DNA of 64,000 bases, taken from Chitinivibrionales bacterium (lineage in GTDB: Bacteria; Fibrobacterota; Chitinivibrionia; Chitinivibrionales; FEN-1185). The position numbers were made by a program, and so were the translations under genes. The notes under the pieces were generated by a model, which was given only the letters and a program-made list of their open reading frames with translations, did not search any database and had not been told where the DNA came from. The stretch is taken from positions 1 to 64,000 of the forward strand of contig DATJAL010000029.1 of NCBI GenBank assembly GCA_035516255.1, given 5' to 3'. Each line of letters begins with the position of its first letter. The first letter of the stretch is position 1. Below, piece after piece: positions 56,923 to 64,000 of the stretch.

Positions 56923-58536
56923 ATGTTTTATTTTTATCCAATCATGCAACCCTTATTAAATAAACTTGTCGGATATTACAATCAGAAAAACCGCCTCTGG
57001 CTGCCCCTTGCTGCCGGCGCGGCATATGCCCTTGGCCTGCCGCCGTTCAACAGCCTGCTGCATCCGGCGTTCACGCTGTTTCCCTTGCTGAGTTTCGTCA
57101 TCTGCCTGCCGCTGTTTTTGATCAGCCTGAATCCTTCCTTCAAGCGCGCGGTATGGCATTCATACCTGTTCGGGCTCATCGCGTCGGGCTGCCAGTTCTA
57201 CTGGATCGCGTTCGTGGTTCCCGAAGGGCTGTGGCATCTGGTGCTGATCGGCGTGGCGCTTGCCTGTCTGTACGAGGGGCTTTACTTTCTCCTGTTGGGT
57301 GTTCTGTTCAGGTGGAGCAGGAAAAAATTTCCGACGCTTTACGTTTTGGTATTTCCGGCGTTATGGGTGCTGGTGGAATATGTGCGCGGCCTCGGCGAAA
57401 TATCGTTTCCATGGAACCTCATCGGCTATTCTTTGACGCCGCTGCTTCCCCTGTCCCAGCTCGCGTCAGTCACCGGCGTGTTCGGCCTGAGCTTTGTGGT
57501 GGTGCTGGGCAACGTGCTCGTGTGGAAATTCGTGAGCATTCTCAGGCGTAAAGGTGCAATCGACCGCGGCCTTCCGGTGTTTGCCGCGGCGCTGATCGCG
57601 GTTGGGGCCTGGGGGTTCGTCAGGATGAAAACGGCGTCGCCGGCCCATGCGAAAACCATGACCATCGCCGCGCTCCAGAGCGACATAGACCAGAACCACT
57701 GGGGCGCAAATTCGCTCGACAGCTCGTTTGACATTGTGGAAACCCTGGTGCGGCGCGCGGCAAAGGACCGTCCGGACCTCATCATCATGCCCGAAAGCGC
57801 GCTGCTGTGCTACCTGATCCGCAGGCCAATGCTCGCCGACCGGGTCGCGTCGTGGGCGAAGGAACTTCACGTTCCCATGATCGTGGGCGCGCTGCACTGG
57901 GACAATGCGCCGAAGGGCTCGGCGCGGGAATATTTCGTTTACAATTCGGCATTTTACCTTGATCCGAACACCCTCACGTTCACGCCGTACTATAAAATGC
58001 GGCTCGTGCCGTTTTCGGAGGCGCTGCCGTTCCAGGGCATATTTCCCATTCTGAGCCGCGTGAACCTTGGCCAGGCCGATTTCAAGACGGGCAATGACCC
58101 GGTGGTGTTTTCCATCGGGCCGGTCATGCGCGCCGCGCCGTTCATCTGCTACGAAATAATCTATCCCGACCTGGTGCGCCAGCGGGTGAAGCGCGGCGCG
58201 AACCTGCTGGTCAACATCACCAATGACGGCTGGTTCGGCAAGACCTCGGGCGCGTTCCAGCACGCCACCATGGCGCGCATGCGCTGCATCGAGAACGGCG
58301 TGCCGCTCGCGCGCTCGGCCAACACGGGCGTCACCATGCTCGTGGACCAGTTCGGCCGCGTTCTTTGCAGAAAGGAAATTTACACGCGCACGTACTTGAC
58401 CGGGAAACTGTCCATCGGCAGGATTCCGACATTGTATACGAGGCTGGGTGACTGGCCGGTGATTATGTCGCTGGTGGTGGTTTTAGCCGGGATTGGAATG
58501 ATTGTGATAAGAAGATTCTCTAAAGCAAAAGCCTGA
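56923..58536 (+). CDS. lnt: Apolipoprotein N-acyltransferase
   Basis: A 537-residue Lnt, which adds the third acyl chain to lipoproteins in the inner membrane. About six helices at the N-terminus (55-215) are followed by a nitrilase domain. The catalytic triad is visible: Glu in IIMPESALL, Lys in YYKMRLVPFSE and Cys in APFICYEIIYPDL. Neither ATG 56923 nor 56944 has a clear ribosome-binding site. The lipoproteins at 2.6 and 6.9 kb are likely clients. Confidence 0.94.
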   Translation: MFYFYPIMQPLLNKLVGYYNQKNRLWLPLAAGAAYALGLPPFNSLLHPAFTLFPLLSFVICLPLFLISLNPSFKRAVWHSYLFGLIASGCQFYWIAFVVPEGLWHLVLIGVALACLYEGLYFLLLGVLFRWSRKKFPTLYVLVFPALWVLVEYVRGLGEISFPWNLIGYSLTPLLPLSQLASVTGVFGLSFVVVLGNVLVWKFVSILRRKGAIDRGLPVFAAALIAVGAWGFVRMKTASPAHAKTMTIAALQSDIDQNHWGANSLDSSFDIVETLVRRAAKDRPDLIIMPESALLCYLIRRPMLADRVASWAKELHVPMIVGALHWDNAPKGSAREYFVYNSAFYLDPNTLTFTPYYKMRLVPFSEALPFQGIFPILSRVNLGQADFKTGNDPVVFSIGPVMRAAPFICYEIIYPDLVRQRVKRGANLLVNITNDGWFGKTSGAFQHATMARMRCIENGVPLARSANTGVTMLVDQFGRVLCRKEIYTRTYLTGKLSIGRIPTLYTRLGDWPVIMSLVVVLAGIGMIVIRRFSKAKA

Positions 58537-58578
58537 TCAATGAAAATGTGGCGGTTTGATACCTCTCCCCTGAATGTA

Positions 58579-58932
58579 TTATTTAAAATCCATCACTATC
58601 TTAGAACACAGTTCCTTTGCGTCACTTTCGTAGATTGAACAAGTTGCTTCAAGGCCAGCTTCCTTTTTTGTCAATAGTATTTTTACGGCATAATCCTTCC
58701 CCGGGACGCACATCTTGGAAAATCTTGATTTCACGACGCCAACAAATGAGAGTTTCCTATCTTGTTCGATGATTCTCCTGCAAAGTCCCACCTGATACAC
58801 GGCCGGGATCACGGGCATGCCGGGAAAATGGCCGGCGAAAATGGGGTCTTCTTCCGAGAAACAGAATTCCGCGCTAATTGTTGAATCAGATTTTTTGATT
58901 GATTTGACGGATTTTTCAATTGTTGAAATCAT
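58579..58932 (-). CDS. FabZ/ApeI-like hotdog dehydratase of the polyene-like cluster
   Basis: A 117-residue single-hotdog protein. The dehydratase motif reads DPIFAGHFPGMPVIPAVYQV (H35), but the catalytic Glu that follows in FabZ is Gly49. ApeI-type enzymes of aryl-polyene clusters also differ at that place, so it may belong there. The ATG at 58932 follows GAGGG. It is separated from the ketoacyl synthase cluster by the family A repeat and the deacetylase gene but is read in the same direction. Confidence 0.72.
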   Translation of the reverse strand: MISTIEKSVKSIKKSDSTISAEFCFSEEDPIFAGHFPGMPVIPAVYQVGLCRRIIEQDRKLSFVGVVKSRFSKMCVPGKDYAVKILLTKKEAGLEATCSIYESDAKELCSKIVMDFK

Positions 58933-58989
58933 TTTACCCTCAAACAGATGTTGTACACCGACTGAATCGGCGTTGATTCTTATTCCATA

Positions 58990-59153
58990 CAACCGGCGCT
59001 CGCGGGTGCGCCCAACCAATGTGTGAATCTTGCAACTGCGGGTACCCGGCCGCACCCGCGATGGGGTAGCGGAAGGACCGGTCGCGCATTTTTTGGACAC
59101 GGTAACATTTTGAATCGCGACCGGGCCGGAGCGAGGGGGAAGGCTCCCCCTCC
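58990..59153 (-). repeat. Interspersed repeat, family A copy 4 (long form)
   Basis: Read on the minus strand: GAGGGGGAGCCTTCCCCCTC, GCTCCGGCCCGGTCGCG, an AT-rich middle, GACCGGTCCTTC, GGGTGCGGCCGGGTACCC and GGGCGCACCCGCG. It matches 16111-16281 over its whole length. It lies between the deacetylase and dehydratase-like genes, inside what may be one operon. Confidence 0.75.
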
Positions 59154-59175
59154 AATAAAATCTATTTCTTGGATT

Positions 59176-59961
59176 TCAATCTCTTGAATACGCATCAAGT
59201 TCAAACAATTCATCCACACCCACAGGTTCAAAATTTTCCTGTTTAATTCTTTCAAACAGCAATTCGACTTGTTGTAAAAGAACATTCTTATATTCCGCAA
59301 CCGGCAGACAGTCATGCAGGAGAATCACGTCCCCGCCGGTGATATCCAGCTTGGAAATCTTTTTTATATTGTTGATCCGCCGGTTCCCCGCGTCGCGGCA
59401 GCTCTTGTTCCAGCCGATGCATTTCATGCCGCACACGTCAAGCGCGGTGCCGAGGTGCGGGTTGGCGAGCCCCACCGGCGGGCGGTACAGGAGCATTTTC
59501 CTGCCGATGATGTCCCTGACGATTTTCTGCGATTCGCCGATGTCCCGCACCATGGCGGCCGAGAACCGGAGATTCGATGACGCGCCGTGGCTGAGATCGT
59601 GACAGGCGATCACGTGGCCTTCCTTATATGCGCGCTTGACAAGGTCCGGGAACGCCCTTGCTTTTTCGCCGACCACGAAAAACGTGGCGCGCAATCCGAA
59701 CTGCTTGAGCAGGTCAAGAATGGCGCCGGTGATTACCTGGTCAGGGCCGTCGTCAAAGGTGAGGCTGATGCGCTTGATTTCGCCGTTGCTGCGGATAAAG
59801 GCGCGCACGAAGTAATTGCTTCTGAGGTCGAAAATGCCCCACAGGGCCACGGCGACATAGGGTATCATGAGCAACCCGATGATGAGCCGCAGGCCGGGCA
59901 GCGCGACAAACGCGACGGCCAGGCCGGCAAGCGACGCGAGCCAGAAAACGAAATTGTTCAT
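59176..59961 (-). CDS. Membrane-anchored polysaccharide deacetylase
   Basis: A 261-residue NodB-type protein. Two N-terminal hydrophobic stretches (about 4-45) anchor it; the deacetylase follows: LTFDDGPDQVI, ATFFVVGEKA, a His pair in ACHDLSHGA, YRPPVG and DVILLHDC. Usual substrates are N-acetyl sugars in glycans or lipids. Its ATG overlaps the stop of the upstream synthase-like gene (CTATGA), so it is part of the fatty-acid/polyene-like cluster, where a deacetylase is unexpected. Confidence 0.85.
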   Translation of the reverse strand: MNNFVFWLASLAGLAVAFVALPGLRLIIGLLMIPYVAVALWGIFDLRSNYFVRAFIRSNGEIKRISLTFDDGPDQVITGAILDLLKQFGLRATFFVVGEKARAFPDLVKRAYKEGHVIACHDLSHGASSNLRFSAAMVRDIGESQKIVRDIIGRKMLLYRPPVGLANPHLGTALDVCGMKCIGWNKSCRDAGNRRINNIKKISKLDITGGDVILLHDCLPVAEYKNVLLQQVELLFERIKQENFEPVGVDELFELDAYSRD

Positions 59962-60764
59962 AGACGTACCTCCACTGCGGCGCAGGCTTTTGACGAAGGA
60001 GAATACGAAACTATCACCAGTCTGCCCGGCTGTTTGGACAGTAACCGCCCGTACGCCTGCAACGGCGCGCTGGCGAACGATCGGCAGTTTTCAATGGGGG
60101 AAATTGATGATGCTGAACCGTTATCCAGCCGCGCGGCGAGCTCGGCGCCCAGGGCGGACGGTTCCTTCCCGGCGAGCGCGACAGGGCCGATGGCGCGAAT
60201 CGAGGGCGATTCCGGTATCACCCTTCTGTCAAGAAGCAGCGCGATTGCGGCCTCCCGGCCGCCGTCCTTGAGATGCGCCGCGCACGCGGGCGAAAGGCGC
60301 GGAGCGAGCTCGTTTACAAGCGGTATTGACTCGTCGACCGCCACCACGAGGCAGGGGAACGCGCTGCTCGGGAACAATACGCAGGACGCGAGCGCGGACG
60401 CAAAAGAGTTCTGTCCGTCGCACAGTGTGAGGTTCGGGCCGTCGATCTTGAACTCGAGCGCGAGCTTCCCGGCCATGCTGTTGTGCACCGAGGCGATGAA
60501 GTTTTTCGGCGAGCCGAACCCGTCCTTGAAAATACCGTCGAGAAAACTTTTTGTTTCGTCAAGCGCGCCGAGCGCGGTGCCCACGGCCATTGACCGCGGC
60601 CGTTCCGGCGCTTCCTTGAGGAGCCGCGCCACCGCGACGTAGGCCATGTGCCATATGCGCGGATCGCGGCGCTTGAGGTGGGCCGGAATCTCGGCCTGCC
60701 ATGTTTTGTCGTCGGCGGGGACCACGGCGCAGAATCCGCGCACGGAAAAGGGTTTCGGGTTCAT
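59958..60764 (-). CDS. Ketoacyl synthase-like chain-length factor (Cys to Gln)
   Basis: A 268-residue truncated thiolase-fold protein. At the place of the nucleophilic Cys it has Gln: NLTLCDGQNSFASALA against the TACS motif of its neighbour. Gln at this position is a mark of chain-length factors (KS-beta) of type II polyketide synthases. The C-terminal half of a full synthase, with both His residues, is missing. It follows the 60.8-61.9 kb synthase with a four-base overlap, so the pair probably forms a heterodimer. Confidence 0.75.
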   Translation of the reverse strand: MNPKPFSVRGFCAVVPADDKTWQAEIPAHLKRRDPRIWHMAYVAVARLLKEAPERPRSMAVGTALGALDETKSFLDGIFKDGFGSPKNFIASVHNSMAGKLALEFKIDGPNLTLCDGQNSFASALASCVLFPSSAFPCLVVAVDESIPLVNELAPRLSPACAAHLKDGGREAAIALLLDRRVIPESPSIRAIGPVALAGKEPSALGAELAARLDNGSASSISPIENCRSFASAPLQAYGRLLSKQPGRLVIVSYSPSSKACAAVEVRL

Positions 60765-61909
60765 GACGTCACCTGCTCTTTTGACAGGGAGAACACCGCG
60801 GCGGCGTTGTTGCCGCCGAACCCGAACGAATTTTTCAGCACGCGCCGCATGGTTGCCGTGCGGTACAGGCTCGGCGCCGCGCCTATGGCCTCGTCGGCAA
60901 CCTCGAAGCCGGCAGTGGGCGGCACGATACCGTCTTTCAGGGCGCGTACCGCGAACACCGCCTCGAGAATGCCCGACGCGGCGAGCGTATGGCCGAGCGT
61001 GCGCTTGAGGGAGAAGAACGGCGGCGGCTCGCCGAACACGGCCCGCATGGCCGAGATTTCCGACCGGTCGTTGTCGGGCGTGGCGGTGCCGTGCGAGGCG
61101 ATCATGTCGATGTCTTTGGCCGCAAGCCCGGCCTCGCCAAGCGCGGCCTGCACCGCCTTCTGCGCGCCCGCGCCCGTGGGGTGCGGCGCGGTCATGTGGT
61201 GACAGTCGGCGGACGCGCCCCATCCGCTGATCCACCCGAGCGGCGCGGCGCCGAGCGCGTCGGCGGCCCTTTCCGATGCGACAAGCATGGCTCCCGCGCC
61301 CTCGCCGAGGCTCGTGCCGGCGCGGCGGCGGTCGAACGGCTTGCAGCCCGAGGGGTCAATGAGCATGAGGCTCGAAAACCCGCGGATGGTGAGCAGCGAG
61401 AGCGTGTCGGCCCCGACGGCAAGGCACGCGTCGAACACATTTTGCTCAACGAGCCGCTTTGCCATGCCCACCGCGTGCAGTCCCGTTGAGCAGGCGGTTG
61501 ACACGGTGAAAAAACCGTTGAGCTCGAATTTTTCGCACAGCCACCCGGACGCGGCGCACGGTTCGTGATAGGCAAGTTCCTGCGCAGCGGTTGAGACGGC
61601 GTTCGGGTCGGCCTTGTACGCTTTGTAAAACAGCTCGGATCGCGTGATCCCGCCCACGGTGGTGGCGAACACGAGCCCGAATGACAGGCCTTTCCTGTTT
61701 GTGAAGGTTTCCAGCGCTTCTGACGCGGCGATGGCGGCAAGCGCGATGGTCCTGTTGGGGGATTTGAAATCGTCCCGAAGGTTTTGGACCTGTCCCGAGA
61801 GCGGTGCGGTTTTCAGGCCGGATTCGAAAATGGAAAGCGGGGTGAGGCAGTCTTTTCCCTTATAGATCGCGGCGCAGCCGGCGTCAACGCCGGAACCCGC
61901 CGCGCACAC
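60761..61909 (-). CDS. Beta-ketoacyl-ACP synthase (second complete KS of the cluster)
   Basis: A 382-residue FabF-like condensing enzyme. The nucleophile C140 lies in VSTACSTGLHAVG; both histidines are present (ASHGTATPDND and KRTLGHTLAASG), as is the late SFGFGGNNAAAV. The GTG at 61909 lacks a ribosome-binding site and gives a short N-terminus. The frame stays open upstream, and an in-frame CTG at 61942, ten bases after AAGGAG, would add the usual first strand (ASLPIISSGAV); this CTG start is likely. Confidence 0.88.
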   Translation of the reverse strand: MCAAGSGVDAGCAAIYKGKDCLTPLSIFESGLKTAPLSGQVQNLRDDFKSPNRTIALAAIAASEALETFTNRKGLSFGLVFATTVGGITRSELFYKAYKADPNAVSTAAQELAYHEPCAASGWLCEKFELNGFFTVSTACSTGLHAVGMAKRLVEQNVFDACLAVGADTLSLLTIRGFSSLMLIDPSGCKPFDRRRAGTSLGEGAGAMLVASERAADALGAAPLGWISGWGASADCHHMTAPHPTGAGAQKAVQAALGEAGLAAKDIDMIASHGTATPDNDRSEISAMRAVFGEPPPFFSLKRTLGHTLAASGILEAVFAVRALKDGIVPPTAGFEVADEAIGAAPSLYRTATMRRVLKNSFGFGGNNAAAVFSLSKEQVTS

Positions 61910-61946
61910 CGCGCCCGAGCTGATTATGGGAAGGGAGGCCAGAAAA

Positions 61947-62210
61947 TTATTTCTCCTTGGGACGGTTTTCTTCTATGTACGCAGCAAGCGAGCGCACCGA
62001 GGCGAACACCTTCCTGCCAACATTGACATCCGGGATCGTCACGCCGTATTCCTTTTCGAGGAGCACGAGCAGCTCGAGCGTGTCGATGGAGTCGAGCCCC
62101 AGCCCCGCGCCCACGAGCGGCGCGTCCGCGTCGATGTCCTCGGGCTTGACATCCGACAGTTTCAGCACGGTGATGATCTGGCTCTTGAGCTTGTCGATCA
62201 ATGCTTCCAT
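61947..62210 (-). CDS. Acyl carrier protein of the cluster
   Basis: An 87-residue ACP with four helices. The phosphopantetheine serine is in GLGLDSIDTLELLVLLE. The N-terminal ALIDKLKSQIITVLKL and late TIPDVNVGRKVFASVRSLA fit the ApeE/F or AcpP fold. ATG 62210 with AAGGA upstream is chosen over TTG 62213. It lies between two KS/CLF pairs and probably carries the growing chain for both. Confidence 0.93.
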   Translation of the reverse strand: MEALIDKLKSQIITVLKLSDVKPEDIDADAPLVGAGLGLDSIDTLELLVLLEKEYGVTIPDVNVGRKVFASVRSLAAYIEENRPKEK

Positions 62211-62989
62211 CAAAATTCCTTATGGATTGAAATGCCCGCCTCGATGCCGCCCAAGGCCGCGGAAACGCCGCCGTTTATTTTCTGGACAAGCAACCTCGTC
62301 AGTTCGGTAAAATACAATTCCCCAGCGCCACCCCGCACCTCTTTGTCCGAATGGCTGAACGAGGCGTTGAGTCTGAATCCGAGGCCGCCGTTTTGATGAA
62401 CGGTGTTCAGGAGAAACGCAAATGCCCGGTTTTGGCGCTCGATCGTCTGGTCAAGCAGCGGGGACTCGAAATCCTCCGGCTCAATCGCGTTGACCGACAG
62501 CACCAGCGCGGCGCTCGCCTTGCCATTGTCAAGCAGGAGGCAGGCAAGTTCAAGCGCGGTGAGTCCGCTCGCCGCATCGCCCGCACATACCCGGTTGGGT
62601 CCCTTGAGCTCAAAATAAATGGCAACGTCGGCGATGGCGGACGACGGAAGCGTCGCGGAGAAAACAGCAGGGCTTGGAAAACCGGCCATGACCGACTCCA
62701 TGTAACGCAGGTCGGTGGACAGCGAGCCCGCGCGGATCCCGAGCGTGATGGCGGCGGTTTCTTTACTTTGGAGAGGATAGCGGGAAAGGATGAGCGATGA
62801 CGCGCCAAAGACAAGCCTGTCGGAAAGGGAAAGCTTGCCGAAATTGACATATGGTTTGTCAAGCACCTGCCGCCGCGTGACGTCCTGCGCGCCCTTCTGG
62901 CCGCTTTCCCAGGGGATAACTCCTCGCATGCTGTAAATTCCGTCCGGAAGCAGGGCGGAAAAAGATTCGATGTAAAGAGGCCTGCTCAT
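62210..62989 (-). CDS. Ketoacyl synthase-like protein without active Cys (Cys to Ala)
   Basis: A 259-residue shortened synthase-like protein. At the nucleophile it reads RVCAGDAASGLTALELA, that is Ala for Cys; the later histidine motifs are absent. It resembles the ketoacyl-synthase-like 'chain length factor' proteins of aryl-polyene clusters. The ATG at 62989 overlaps the stop of the upstream complete synthase, so a KS/CLF-type pair is likely. The TGATG end couples it to the ACP gene. Confidence 0.75.
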   Translation of the reverse strand: MSRPLYIESFSALLPDGIYSMRGVIPWESGQKGAQDVTRRQVLDKPYVNFGKLSLSDRLVFGASSLILSRYPLQSKETAAITLGIRAGSLSTDLRYMESVMAGFPSPAVFSATLPSSAIADVAIYFELKGPNRVCAGDAASGLTALELACLLLDNGKASAALVLSVNAIEPEDFESPLLDQTIERQNRAFAFLLNTVHQNGGLGFRLNASFSHSDKEVRGGAGELYFTELTRLLVQKINGGVSAALGGIEAGISIHKEF

Positions 62990-64000
62990 GCGGCCTCCGT
63001 CAGAACGGCCGCGGCGTTGATTCCGCCGAAACCTGCCGAAAGGCACAGCAGCGACTGGCCGCGAAGATGTTGCATCGAATCGGACACGGGGATTTTTTCG
63101 TCAACGCCGAGACTTGAAAATCTGGCAGTGGGAGGGACAAGCCTGCGGGCCAGGCATTCCGCGGCGACAAGGATTTCCAACAGCGAGCCTGCGCCGCTTG
63201 TATGGCCGATGGCACCCTTCATGGAAAAGCAGGGCGGAATTTCCTCGCCGAACAAGCTGAACAGCGCCTTTGCTTCCATGGCGTCGTTGTAGTTGGTGGC
63301 GGTGCCATGGCATTTCACGCCGCCGATGTCTGGAGGCTGCACGGCCGCATCCGCGAGCGCGGCCTGAGCGGCGCGAAAAAGCCCCTCGCCGGTGCGCGAC
63401 GGCCCGGTGCGGTGGTTGGCGTCGTTTGAACTTCCCGCTCCAGCGACAATGATGTCGCCGCTATAAGGTTCCCTGTATGTCAAGAGCGCGATTGCCGCGC
63501 CGTCGCCGATGGTGAGTCCGTCGCGGCGGGCGTCGAACGGTTTTGCGCCTGCGGGCGACAGCGCGTTGAGCGAGTGGAACCCGGTGGCCACGAACCGCGA
63601 TATGCCGTCGAACCCGAAAATAACGGCCGCGCTTGCGCGGCCGGCAAGAAGCATATCGCGGCCGACCTCTACGCCGGTCGCGCCTGATGCGCATGCGTCC
63701 GAAATCACGATGGCGCGCGCTGCGTTTATTCCAAGGAATTTTTTTGCATACTCGGCCTGCGAGGAAAGCAGGGGAAGGAACGCACCGGGCGGCTTTTTTG
63801 CGGTGCAATACTCTTCGAGCTGCGCAATGTCGCCCTTTGCCGCGCAGAAGATGAAAACAATATCTTTCTTGTCAATGGAGAATAAATCAATGGACGGCGC
63901 GAGCGCCTTTACGCTCGCGTCAAGGCTGCGCCACGAAACGTCCTTGAACGGCGCGTAGGCCACCGGCACTCCGAAGCACGGGCCGGGTATAATGGCGCTT
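62986..64000 (-). CDS. Beta-ketoacyl-ACP synthase, N-terminus beyond the window
   Basis: A complete-type condensing enzyme missing its first residues. The open frame runs to the edge (64000), reading IPGPCFGVPVAYAPF before a GTG at 63969. The nucleophile is in SDACASGATGVE; the histidines are in KCHGTATNYND and KGAIGHTSGAGS; the end has SAGFGGINAAAVL. It heads the visible part of the leftward cluster. More pathway genes probably lie to the right. Confidence 0.9.
   Translation of the reverse strand, partial: SAIIPGPCFGVPVAYAPFKDVSWRSLDASVKALAPSIDLFSIDKKDIVFIFCAAKGDIAQLEEYCTAKKPPGAFLPLLSSQAEYAKKFLGINAARAIVISDACASGATGVEVGRDMLLAGRASAAVIFGFDGISRFVATGFHSLNALSPAGAKPFDARRDGLTIGDGAAIALLTYREPYSGDIIVAGAGSSNDANHRTGPSRTGEGLFRAAQAALADAAVQPPDIGGVKCHGTATNYNDAMEAKALFSLFGEEIPPCFSMKGAIGHTSGAGSLLEILVAAECLARRLVPPTARFSSLGVDEKIPVSDSMQHLRGQSLLCLSAGFGGINAAAVLTEAA

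Overview
The window looks like chromosome from a Gram-negative bacterium with moderately high GC. It carries kdsB (Kdo activation for LPS), a heptosyltransferase-type GT9, lnt, MacA/MacB/TolC-type export genes, lipoprotein signal peptides and beta-barrel outer-membrane proteins, so an LPS-containing double envelope is likely. Eukaryotic-type Ser/Thr kinases (one with PEGA repeats), a PorV/FadL-like barrel, PilM/PilN/PilB-type pilus genes and many short intergenic repeats suggest a Fibrobacterota/FCB- or delta-proteobacteria-like lineage. There is no rRNA, so this placement is an inference. There is one tRNA gene (Glu) and no CRISPR array or prophage.

Layout. 0-0.5 kb: end of an IS3-family element and a repeat. 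0.5-16 kb: two Ser/Thr kinases, a secreted lipase-like lipoprotein, a toxin-antitoxin locus whose toxin has an in-frame stop, a PfkB kinase, dtd, outer-membrane proteins, rnhA, a thioesterase, a sigma54 activator with a degenerate receiver, a GT2-deacetylase fusion and an M23 peptidase. 16-27 kb: GT9, thioredoxin, a B12-type radical SAM protein overlapping a GT2, a flavin reductase-like protein, a two-gene cassette of a secreted unknown and a P-loop ATPase, fusA, and a GT-B glycosyltransferase. 27-40 kb: vapBC, thiL, pilB, uvrD, gatC, kdsB, an HD-GYP response regulator, pilM- and pilN-like genes, rsmD, coaD and rhomboid. 40-45 kb: a TolC/MacA/MacB-type tripartite exporter in one operon. 46-55 kb: priA, a flippase-like membrane protein, rlmB and a Tat operon ending in an unusual TatA/B-5-formyltetrahydrofolate cyclo-ligase fusion, then small unknown genes and a frameshifted SnoaL-like gene. 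55-64 kb: tRNA-Glu, a DUF116 protein, a NifU-like protein and lnt, then a leftward, tightly overlapping type II fatty-acid/polyene-like cluster that runs off the right edge.

The most notable items are (1) the TatA/B-cyclo-ligase fusion translationally coupled to tatC; (2) the right-edge cluster, with two complete ketoacyl synthases, each paired with a short synthase-like protein that lacks the active-site Cys (Gln in one, Ala in the other), one ACP between them, an attached polysaccharide deacetylase and a dehydratase-like hotdog protein; (3) at least three families of interspersed, often foldback, intergenic repeats; (4) the ATPase/secreted-protein cassette; and (5) a single-polypeptide GT2-membrane-NodB deacetylase. 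All family assignments come from motifs read by eye, without database searches.
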